This document shows, piece by piece, positions 7,113 through 13,916 of a stretch of 17,096 nucleotides of DNA. Position 1 is the first letter of the stretch, and the number at the start of each line of letters is the position of its first letter. A program made the position numbers and the translations under genes. Location of the stretch: positions 1-17,096 of the forward strand of contig JAKAAE010000022.1 of assembly GCA_021797225.1 (NCBI GenBank), written 5' to 3'. The stretch is from Thermoplasmata archaeon. Its GTDB lineage: Archaea; Thermoplasmatota; Thermoplasmata; Thermoplasmatales; Thermoplasmataceae. Under the pieces are notes generated by a model, which searched no databases, was not told the DNA's origin, and saw only the letters and a program-made list of their open reading frames with translations.

Positions 7113-8711
7113 TTATAATACTAAAGCATTATGCTTTATTTTAGTCCACTGATTTATATCATCATTTAATTTTTCAGGGTAACTGTCCCAGACTGTAAAA
7201 CTAGAACAATAGCCATTTTTTATAAACCCGGTATTATTCAATTCCAGATCATATGAACTTAATGATGTATACGTTTTTAATGCATCATGTATGCCTATTT
7301 TTTCTTCATCGTCAAATATATTTTTTTCATTGCTATTTTTTATTTTCCTGTAAATGCTTGAATATATACCATAAAGTGGGTCAAATGAAGTGACTGGAGT
7401 ATCAGAGCCATTTGATATATTTACTCCCTGGCTAATCAATGTTTTAATAGGAAACAAACCAAAACTTTCAGAATCCTTTAGATTATTCTGAATGACATCA
7501 CCAATAAAATAAATAAACGCTGCCTGTGTTTCAAGATTGATTTTTTCATTTTTTAAATTCATAATATCTTCATTATTAAGTTTATATGCATGTACAAGTG
7601 AAAATGTAGACTTTGTTCCATTTTTATTAATTTCTTTTATAATATCTATTGCAACTGAAATAGCTTTATCTCCTATAGCGTGTATACTGATATGCTTTCC
7701 AGTGGCTGCCAGTTTATTCACCGCTTCTTTAAATTTTCCTATATCCCACAATGGAATTCCTCTGACCTCTTCAGTATCAAATTTTTGTATTCTATATGGA
7801 TTTTTCATCCATGCTTTCCTTGACATTATAGACCCATCTAAAAATATTTTAAATCCGCCATTTTTTAGCTTACTGTTTTCCTTTATTTTGTTTGATAAGC
7901 CTATTTTTTCATCTACATCTTCCAAAGAATATACAGGCAGTGCTATTACCAGGCTTAATTTTATCTTATTATTTAACGTAACATTATTAAATGCATCAAC
8001 TCTTGTATTTTCATTAATGTCCTTTCCGGTACCTCCTGTATCCTTTATTGCAGTTAATCCCGTGTTTAAATACTCTGCGCTTCCGTTTATTATTGCATTT
8101 TCGTAATCATTTAATGTATATTCCGGTATATGCTTTTTAACCAGGTCCATTGCCTGTGCCTCATACAACGTTCCATCCGAGATTCCACTTTTATTCCTGC
8201 CTATTTTACCATTGCTTGGATCTCTTGTTTCTTTATTTATGCCTGCAATTTCCAGTGCCTTGCTGTTGCAAACTGCATAATGTTCTGACATGTGTGTTAT
8301 AAAAACGGGAATATCGCTTATTACCTTATCTAATATATACCTGTCAGGCAGTTTTTTTTCCTTTAATTCATATTCGTTTATCCCGAAGCACTGTATCCAT
8401 CCATGGATTATTTTATTTTTATTATTTATCATATTAATAATGTCATCAAAGGAATGTGTATTCACAAGATTAATCTGATACATTAATTTTAGTGCAGTTA
8501 ATGCAAAATGGTTATGCGAATCCATTAATCCAGGTGTTACAAATTTATCTCTTAGGTCATATGTATTTTTTTTATTTATTAAATCCTTTATATTGTTTTT
8601 ATCCATTTTTACTATATCTTTTATTAATCCATTTTCTGTTTTTATTACCCTTTCTTCACTGTATTTTTTATCTCCATCAAAAAAATTGTTTACAATAATG
8701 TTATAATCCAT
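7113..8711 (-). CDS. YtcJ-like metal-dependent amidohydrolase
   Basis: A 532-aa protein of the amidohydrolase superfamily (Amidohydro_3, YtcJ type), hydrolysing an unknown C-N or ester-like bond. Metal and active-site motifs in order: TPGLMDSHNHF (H66, H68), GGFKIFLDGSIMSR (K288), ISIHAIGDKA (H344), SLVHAYKL (H374) and NISNGSDTPV (D437). The HAIGD and SDxP signatures are characteristic of this subgroup. The C-terminal part returns to the small beta domain with the usual GFIKNGYCSSFTVWD. The protein is strikingly rich in Lys, Asn and Ile and its DNA visibly more AT-rich than the aminotransferase operon, which suggests a different origin. A TATA-like box (plus 8734-8740) is centred 26 nt upstream of the ATG. 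No partner gene adjoins it: a mobile-element remnant lies downstream and another degraded frame upstream. Confidence 0.85.
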   Translation of the reverse strand: MDYNIIVNNFFDGDKKYSEERVIKTENGLIKDIVKMDKNNIKDLINKKNTYDLRDKFVTPGLMDSHNHFALTALKLMYQINLVNTHSFDDIINMINNKNKIIHGWIQCFGINEYELKEKKLPDRYILDKVISDIPVFITHMSEHYAVCNSKALEIAGINKETRDPSNGKIGRNKSGISDGTLYEAQAMDLVKKHIPEYTLNDYENAIINGSAEYLNTGLTAIKDTGGTGKDINENTRVDAFNNVTLNNKIKLSLVIALPVYSLEDVDEKIGLSNKIKENSKLKNGGFKIFLDGSIMSRKAWMKNPYRIQKFDTEEVRGIPLWDIGKFKEAVNKLAATGKHISIHAIGDKAISVAIDIIKEINKNGTKSTFSLVHAYKLNNEDIMNLKNEKINLETQAAFIYFIGDVIQNNLKDSESFGLFPIKTLISQGVNISNGSDTPVTSFDPLYGIYSSIYRKIKNSNEKNIFDDEEKIGIHDALKTYTSLSSYDLELNNTGFIKNGYCSSFTVWDSYPEKLNDDINQWTKIKHNALVL

Positions 8712-8749
8712 TTATGTACACCTTTAAAATTACTATAAAATTTTTATAT

Positions 8750-9006
8750 TTAAACGTTTGTACAACTACTGCTGTGTTGAATAAACCTTGCCTTATTCTC
8801 TTTCAGGTACTCAACTATCATGCTGCTATCATCTTTCTTAACAGGTATCCTGGAATGATATTTTCCATAGTATGATGAATTGTTGTATTCATAGATCTTC
8901 CTGTATAACCTTGAGCCCAATTAATAGCCTTTTTAATGCTATGGATATCTATTAAATCACTTATTGCAAATGGATAATCCTTATCTGTAGTTCCTTTAAT
9001 ACAGCA
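8750..9006 (-). pseudogene. Unidentified degraded gene, frameshifted
   Basis: Two minus-strand frames join to a plausible protein. The first reads KGTTDKDYPFAISDLIDIHS then IKKAINWAQ (from 9006 downwards). The second continues GSRLYRKIYEYNNSSYYGKY, HSRIPVKKDDSSMIVEYLKE, NKARFIQHSSSCTNV and stops at 8750-8752. A shift of one frame near 8890 is needed, and there is a stop directly upstream of 9006. The composition is protein-like and unlike the flanking AT-rich spacer. I do not recognise the family; an insertion-sequence origin is possible given the neighbours. It fills most of the 312-bp space between the amidohydrolase and the Lrp gene. Confidence 0.45.
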
Positions 9007-9023
9007 CTATCATTCAATATATC

Positions 9024-9490
9024 TTACCATTTCAGCATAGAAAGATCCTGCATTCTGTATGTTCTGAGAACAGTATGGGAATCAGTCCTCTCTATCTCAA
9101 CTATAGAACTGAGGCTATCCCATATATTTTCATATTTTGTTTTATCACTGCTTGCTGTAATAAGAACAAAATCTATGTCACCAAGAAGATAGTAAACAGA
9201 AAGTATTCCTTTAATTTTCATAATTTTTTCAGCAACTTTTTCTTTAGATTCTGGCGAATAACGGATCCTTACAAAGGTTACTGTAATAAAATTGTAACCC
9301 AGTTTCTTGAAATCTATCTCTGCCTTAAAACCTTTTATTATACTGTTTTCCTGCATTTCCCGTATTCTCCGGCTAACTGCCGAGGGAGAGAATATTCCTA
9401 TAGATTTTCCTATATCCCTTAATGGCTTTCTTGAATTTTTTGAAATTTCTTTTAAAATTCTTTTAAAATTCTTATATCAAAGTTGTCCAT
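9024..9490 (-). pseudogene. Lrp/AsnC-family regulator, frameshifted by an 11-bp tandem duplication
   Basis: From ATG 9490 the frame reads MDNFDIRILKEF and stops. Removing one copy of the tandem 11-mer at 9450-9471 restores one frame of 151 aa: MDNFDIRILKEISKNSRKPL, then RDIGKSIGIFSPSAVSRRIR (helix-turn-helix), then EMQENSIIKGF and an intact RAM effector domain with KIKGILSVYYLLGDIDFVLI, ending RMQDLSMLKW at 9024. That is the canonical length and layout of Lrp/AsnC regulators, which sense amino acids and act as dimers or octamers. As sequenced, only the internal ATG at 9356 gives an ORF (110 aa) lacking the DNA-binding helices. It is divergent from the aminotransferase operon, its probable target. 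A TATA-like box (plus 9509-9516) lies about 22 nt upstream. The break could be a real switch or a sequencing artefact. Confidence 0.85.
9450..9471. repeat. 11-bp perfect tandem repeat (TTTTAAAATTC x2)
   Basis: Two perfect head-to-tail copies, 9450-9460 and 9461-9471, inside codons 8-12 of the Lrp gene. Eleven is not a multiple of three, so gain of one copy breaks the frame and loss restores it. Confidence 0.95.
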
Positions 9491-9514
9491 GAACAAATAT
9501 ATAAATTTTATATA

Positions 9515-9532
9515 AATATTTTTCTTTAAATT
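9515..9532. promoter_or_regulatory. 18-bp direct repeat, copy 1, upstream of the Lrp gene start
   Basis: AATATTTTTCTTTAAATT is repeated exactly at 9577-9594, start-to-start 62 bp. This copy covers about -25 to -42 from the Lrp ATG and overlaps the upstream edge of its TATA-like box (plus 9509-9516), where a bound regulator would block or modulate the gene. Candidate Lrp operator. Confidence 0.5.
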
Positions 9533-9576
9533 GTCTATTTTATAGCTATAAATATTGCTAAATATAAAATTACAAG

Positions 9577-9594
9577 AATATTTTTCTTTAAATT
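9577..9594. promoter_or_regulatory. 18-bp direct repeat, copy 2, upstream of the aminotransferase promoter
   Basis: Exact copy of 9515-9532. It lies -56 to -73 from the aminotransferase ATG and upstream of its TATA-like ATTATATC (9621-9628), a position suited to activation. Sixty-two bp is close to six helical turns, so both sites face the same side of the DNA. Confidence 0.5.
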
Positions 9595-9620
9595 TGCAGT
9601 ATAGAAGAATTATAGAAATG

Positions 9621-9628
9621 ATTATATC
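9621..9628 (+). promoter_or_regulatory. TATA-like box of the aminotransferase operon
   Basis: ATTATATC centred 25.5 nt before ATG 9650; no Shine-Dalgarno, so a leaderless transcript is expected. Confidence 0.45.
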
Positions 9629-9649
9629 ACTTAAAATCTTACATTTGTT

Positions 9650-10969
9650 ATGGAATTAAATGAATATAAAAATTTACCAAAAATTATTACAGGAATACCA
9701 GGACCAAAAAGTAAATTATTACTACAGAAACAGAAAAGATATGAAACCCAGAGCGTGGTATACCCGGATGCATTCCCTATAGCCATTAAAAGTGCAGATG
9801 GTTCGGTAATAGAAGATGTGGATGGAAACAGATTTATAGACTGGGTTGCAGGAATAAGTGTCCTGAACCTTGGATATGGAAATATAGTACGCGATGCCGT
9901 GACAAAGCAAATTGAAAATATATGGCATGCACTTGAGATACCAACTGAGACCAGAATTAACTTTCTGGAGGAGTTAAACGATAGTTTTCCAGCAGCTATG
10001 AGAAACTATAAAACACTTTTTGGAATAAGCGGAGCAGATGCATGTGAAGCAGCAATTAACATTGCCCATGCAGTACATAGTGGAAATGGGAGTACTATTG
10101 CTTTTGAGGGGGCATATCATGGAATTGCTGGCGGAATTATTTCAGCGACGGCCGGGGAGAAATACAAAAGATCATCATACAGCAAAGGGTTTAATATTTT
10201 AAGAGTTCCATACCCATATAGCATGTGGTACCCATACTCCGTTAATGATATAATTGATATGATAAGGAAGGTGATGACAGATCCTGAAGCAGGCTACAAT
10301 AAACCCGATTCCATAATAGTTGAACCCATCCAAGGTGAGGGTGGATACATTGTTCCGCCTCAGGGTTTTTTGAAGGCTATAAGGGAAATATGCAATGAGT
10401 TTAACCTGACAATGATAGTTGATGAGGTTCAGACTGGCCTTGGAAGAACAGGAAAAATGTGGGCATTTGAACATGAAAATATCATTCCTGATATCGTCTG
10501 CGTTAGCAAGTCCATAGGCGGAGGCATTCCAGTGTCACTTGTTTACTATAGGGATGACTATGACTTACAACTTCCGAAGTCGTTCCACATAGGCACTTAC
10601 AGGGCAAACCCACTTGCCCTGGCTGCTGGCGTGGAGATATTAAAAACGCTACCAAATTATCTGGAAAGGGTTAGAAGAGACGGTGAGGAACTAAAACGCA
10701 ATTTTAAATCTATAAATTCTGATCTAATTGCTGATGTCAGGGGTTTAGGTTTTATGATTGGTATAGAGCTAACTGAAGACAACAAACCAGTGTCGGCTAA
10801 CAAAATGGTTGAATTGAAACACAGTTTGCTTTCAAAAGGTTTGATTATGCATACGTGTGGCCACTGGGGCAATGTATTCAGATACATTGGTGCGCTAAAT
10901 ATACCCGACGAACTCAACCAGAAAGGACTGGAGATATTTACAACAACAATAATGGAAGGTGTCAAATAA
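9650..10969 (+). CDS. Class III PLP-dependent aminotransferase (4-aminobutyrate/omega-amino acid type)
   Basis: A 439-aa fold-type I aminotransferase of class III. Landmarks: FGISGADACEAAI (phosphate-binding loop, ~124-136), FEGAYHG with H157 stacking on the cofactor ring, EPIQGEGGY (225-233), IVDEVQTGLGRTG with D258 bound to the pyridine nitrogen, SKSIGGG with K287 as Schiff-base lysine, and HIGTYRANPLA with T316 contacting the phosphate. The group includes GABA, beta-alanine and acetylornithine aminotransferases, and also archaeal broad-specificity amino-acid racemases, so transaminase versus racemase is undecided. It is the first gene of a tight operon: the next gene overlaps by 1 bp (TAATG at 10967-10971). 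The linked N-carbamoyl-type amidase suggests that the amino donor is an omega- or alpha-amino acid released by that enzyme. Confidence 0.88.
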   Translation: MELNEYKNLPKIITGIPGPKSKLLLQKQKRYETQSVVYPDAFPIAIKSADGSVIEDVDGNRFIDWVAGISVLNLGYGNIVRDAVTKQIENIWHALEIPTETRINFLEELNDSFPAAMRNYKTLFGISGADACEAAINIAHAVHSGNGSTIAFEGAYHGIAGGIISATAGEKYKRSSYSKGFNILRVPYPYSMWYPYSVNDIIDMIRKVMTDPEAGYNKPDSIIVEPIQGEGGYIVPPQGFLKAIREICNEFNLTMIVDEVQTGLGRTGKMWAFEHENIIPDIVCVSKSIGGGIPVSLVYYRDDYDLQLPKSFHIGTYRANPLALAAGVEILKTLPNYLERVRRDGEELKRNFKSINSDLIADVRGLGFMIGIELTEDNKPVSANKMVELKHSLLSKGLIMHTCGHWGNVFRYIGALNIPDELNQKGLEIFTTTIMEGVK

Positions 10970-12393
10970 TGGCTAACAATATAGATCCACAGGACAGTGA
11001 TATTCTTTACAGGCTGGACAGCCTTAAATACAGGCCATATAATGGAATGGTCGTTGCATTGGTAGCAATAAGTTTTTTCCTGGTTTTCTGGGATGTGTAT
11101 AATATCGGATTCATCCTTCCTGTTGCCGCCAAGCAGCTTAATGTTCCTGTTTCTAGTTTCATTTATGCACTTCCAATTACTACTGGCCTTATCGGATATG
11201 TGGCCGGTGAACTTGGTCTTGGTTACTATGCCCAGCGTATAGGAAGAAAGAATTCACTTTTAGCTACTCTTATAGTGGCTACTGTAGGTTCATTACTGGC
11301 TGCCCTTTCAACGAACTTTGTTGAAATTACAATTTTTAGGTTTATCATAGGAATTGCTATCGGAGGGGACATAGGTCTAACATCCACCTATATGGCTGAG
11401 ATAACACCCAGCTCTATCAGGGGAACATATGTCGGCATGACCACGGCTGTTGGGATGATAGAAATACTTCCTGTCGGTGCATTAGCATATTTCGTTGTAC
11501 CAACAATATCGTGGGGTTGGAGGCTTATGTTTGGCATTGGGGCTATTGTTGCAATACCTATAATAATTATGCGACTTACATATCTTCCTGAATCACCCAG
11601 ATGGCTACTAAAAGTTGGTAGAAAGAAAGAGGCAGAAGAGGTTATATCAAAAATGGAAGAATACATAACAAAGGTACATGGAAAAATTGACAGGGTTCCA
11701 GCTGAGAAAATATCTGAAAAACTGGAAGAAACAAACATGGGAATAAGATCCCTTTTTACTAAAAAAAGTATAAGCAAGAGAGTAGTACTGCTTTTTACGG
11801 TGTGGTTCTTTTTTTATACCGGTGATTATGCACTTGTATCAGTAGTTCCAACACTATTCATATCCCATGGATTGACTGTTTCAACCAGTATACTGTACTT
11901 TTTCCTTTCAAGTTCCGGAGATTTTGTCGGCTCGTTTACGGGCATGTCAATATCTGACAAAGTTCAGCGTAAGTATCTAAGTTTAGGAATAATGGTGCTT
12001 AGCATGATTTTCTTCATACTATGGGGCGTTATTACATCACCAGTGCTGCTTATTCTTGCTGGATTCCTTGTATTCTTTACACAGGGGCTCTGGCTGCCAG
12101 TTATGTTTACCTATACCGCGGAGCTATTCCCAACAGAGGATCGTTCTACAGCTATGGGCATGACAGATGGATTGGGACATATAGGTGGTGCCATTGCGCC
12201 ATACATAATACTTCCAATAGCCCTGTCTGCAGGAATAGCTGGTATAAGTGGATATACATGGGCTTTCATAGCCATGGGGTTGACTGCGCTAATTGCAGGT
12301 CTTATCGTTGGAATACTTGGGCCAAAAACTAAAAAGTTAAGGCTGGAACAGATAAATGACGAAAAGATATTAAAGGGTGATCTGGATAGGTAG
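10969..12393 (+). CDS. MFS transporter, sugar/organic-acid porter type
   Basis: A 474-aa membrane protein of the major facilitator superfamily, probably an H+ symporter in the cytoplasmic membrane, fitting an acidophile with a large inward proton gradient. The ATG at 10969 is chosen because it overlaps the aminotransferase stop (TAATG); longer versions of the frame run into that gene. Signature motifs: W41-D42 in TM1, QRIGRKNSLLAT (motif A loop, 89-100), TYMAEITPSSIRG (140-152), PESPRWLL (207-214) after TM6, a ~60-residue charged central loop, and ELFPTEDRSTAMGM near TM10-11. PESPR and the R-x-G-R-K loop are typical of sugar porters and metabolite:H+ symporters. Position between an aminotransferase and an amidase points to an amino acid, N-carbamoyl or related amide substrate rather than a sugar. 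Confidence 0.85.
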   Translation: MANNIDPQDSDILYRLDSLKYRPYNGMVVALVAISFFLVFWDVYNIGFILPVAAKQLNVPVSSFIYALPITTGLIGYVAGELGLGYYAQRIGRKNSLLATLIVATVGSLLAALSTNFVEITIFRFIIGIAIGGDIGLTSTYMAEITPSSIRGTYVGMTTAVGMIEILPVGALAYFVVPTISWGWRLMFGIGAIVAIPIIIMRLTYLPESPRWLLKVGRKKEAEEVISKMEEYITKVHGKIDRVPAEKISEKLEETNMGIRSLFTKKSISKRVVLLFTVWFFFYTGDYALVSVVPTLFISHGLTVSTSILYFFLSSSGDFVGSFTGMSISDKVQRKYLSLGIMVLSMIFFILWGVITSPVLLILAGFLVFFTQGLWLPVMFTYTAELFPTEDRSTAMGMTDGLGHIGGAIAPYIILPIALSAGIAGISGYTWAFIAMGLTALIAGLIVGILGPKTKKLRLEQINDEKILKGDLDR

Positions 12394-13585
12394 TGAATCA
12401 TTTCTTAAAATGTTCCACAGGTTAACATCTGTGGGCTACACTCCTGAATCTGGTGTGAACAGGCTGGCTCTTAACGAGTATGATATAAAGGCAAGAAACA
12501 ACCTGGTTGAGGAACTAAACAAAATCGATGTAGAAATTGAAATCGACGACGCAGGCCTTATAATGGGTTCGGAAGGAACTGGAAACGACATTACTGCAAT
12601 TGGTTCACATATGGATTCTGTACCAAATGGTGGACGATTTGACGGTTTCTATGGCGTAATGTCGGCTCTAGAGATATTGATGGAATTCAAGGAGAGACTG
12701 AACCACAGAAAAATAACGGCTATTGATTTTACAGATGAAGAGGGTGCCAGATTCCAGCCGTCACTACTTGGGTCTGGCATGTCCACGGGCAAATTTACAA
12801 AGGAATTTACATATTCCAGGCAGGACAAAAATAACATTACCTTCGGGGAAGCACTCCAAAATTCAGGATATATGGGTATTGAAGACAACAGGGTAGTTAA
12901 ACAACAATTTTCAAGGTATCTTGAGCTTCACATAGAACAGGGGCCCGTGCTTGAGCTTGAAGGCTACCAGATTGGCATCCCACGTGGAATTGTAACCATG
13001 GTAGTTGACCATGTTGAGTTTTTAGGGGAATCAAACCAAGCAGGCCCAACACCCATGAATACAAGAAAGGATGCACTTGTTGCAGCTGCCAGATTCGCAG
13101 TCGAGGTTAGAGATGTAGCAAAATTGTCCAACAAAGAACTTGTCACGACTGTTGGTAAGTTTAATAACTATCCCAATGCTTATAATGTCATTCCAGGAAA
13201 GGTTGAACTTAATCTCGATACCAGGAGCCCTGATATGGAAACTGCAGAGGAATATTCCAGAACTGCAAAAGAGGCTGCGGATAAAATAGCTGGCGAGGAG
13301 GGTGTTTCAGTAAAATTTCAAAACGAATGGACAACAGAAACCACAATGTTTGATGAGGATCTTAAAAAGCAAATAGAAAAGTCATGCAAGGCACTCAACC
13401 TCAAATATAAGTACCTTTATAGCTGGCCTGGACATGATGCCCAGTATATGAACAGAATAGTTCCAACAGCAATGATATTCATACCATCCCATCTGGGTAG
13501 GAGCCACACAAAAGAAGAATATTCATCAGATCAGGATGTTCTAAACGGACTTGCCGTTCTCAGGAAAACTGTAGAAAACATATAA
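12377..13585 (+). CDS. M20-family amidase: N-carbamoyl-amino acid hydrolase/beta-ureidopropionase type
   Basis: A 402-aa dinuclear metal hydrolase of the family of N-carbamoyl-L-amino acid hydrolase, beta-ureidopropionase and allantoate amidohydrolase. Motifs: GSHMDSVPNGGRFDG (H78, D89), DFTDEEGARF (E121/E122), LELHIEQGPVLE (H185), LGESNQAGPTPMNTRKDAL in the lid/dimerisation domain, NAYNVIPG (N270) and GRSHTKEE (H377). This set separates it from plain M20 peptidases. It would release an amino acid plus CO2 and ammonia from an N-carbamoyl compound. The GTG at 12377 overlaps the transporter gene by 17 bp; the ATG at 12410 (codon 12) is an alternative that keeps all family motifs. Last gene of the three-gene operon. 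No dihydropyrimidinase or hydantoinase is visible in the window to make the carbamoyl substrate. Confidence 0.85.
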   Translation: MIWIGSESFLKMFHRLTSVGYTPESGVNRLALNEYDIKARNNLVEELNKIDVEIEIDDAGLIMGSEGTGNDITAIGSHMDSVPNGGRFDGFYGVMSALEILMEFKERLNHRKITAIDFTDEEGARFQPSLLGSGMSTGKFTKEFTYSRQDKNNITFGEALQNSGYMGIEDNRVVKQQFSRYLELHIEQGPVLELEGYQIGIPRGIVTMVVDHVEFLGESNQAGPTPMNTRKDALVAAARFAVEVRDVAKLSNKELVTTVGKFNNYPNAYNVIPGKVELNLDTRSPDMETAEEYSRTAKEAADKIAGEEGVSVKFQNEWTTETTMFDEDLKKQIEKSCKALNLKYKYLYSWPGHDAQYMNRIVPTAMIFIPSHLGRSHTKEEYSSDQDVLNGLAVLRKTVENI

Positions 13586-13630
13586 TGTTATATTTTTTTC
13601 TTCTTTAATTATTTGTACCAATAAAAATAT

Positions 13631-13747
13631 CTTGAGGGCGACAATGAAATAATACCCGGATATTCATATTCAGGAAGGATATATTCAATAGGATACTTAA
13701 AGGGTCTATATGATTCAATTCGCAGTAAAAAAAATTAGACAGTACTG
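13631..13747 (+). pseudogene. Truncated uxuA 3' end (direct repeat copy 2)
   Basis: Encodes residues 295-329 of the mannonate dehydratase with an identical protein sequence and a retained stop (TAG instead of TAA), plus 9 bp beyond. It has no 5' part and no start. Differences from copy 1 are five silent transitions. It fills the middle of the 331-bp gap 13586-13916. The rest of that gap is unremarkable except for a 37-codon plus-strand ORF from ATG 13749 to 13862 that starts almost at the repeat edge and is not recognised. Confidence 0.9.
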
Positions 13748-13916
13748 TATGAACAAATTCAAGCATGCCCATGTCAGTATCTTTTTTATATTTGTTCTCC
13801 GGTACTTTCCACAGATCATTTATCCACTCTTATGTTCCAGCCGGGTTCCTAATTCTAATTAAATCCGTAATACCCTACAGAAAATTCAGAGTTCATAAAA
13901 TTTAAAATAAAACATT

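Noticed and set aside
7537..8106. Long plus-strand ORF (189 aa) opposite the amidohydrolase gene
   Set aside because: It is hydrophobic low-complexity translation antisense to a gene with all family motifs; no start context and no recognisable domain.
9450..9600. Possible CRISPR array or origin from the repeats around the Lrp gene
   Set aside because: Only two copies of each repeat, no regular spacers, no cas genes and no replication-initiator gene nearby.
10855..10968. Longer start for the first MFS transporter
   Set aside because: The extra 38 residues are read inside the aminotransferase gene in another frame and are unlike a transporter N-terminus; the overlapping TAATG start at 10969 fits an operon.
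13749..13862. 37-codon plus-strand ORF beginning at the edge of repeat copy 2, and an opposite minus-strand frame
   Set aside because: Neither frame has a recognisable domain or promoter; the minus frame contains a stop. Length is compatible with chance.
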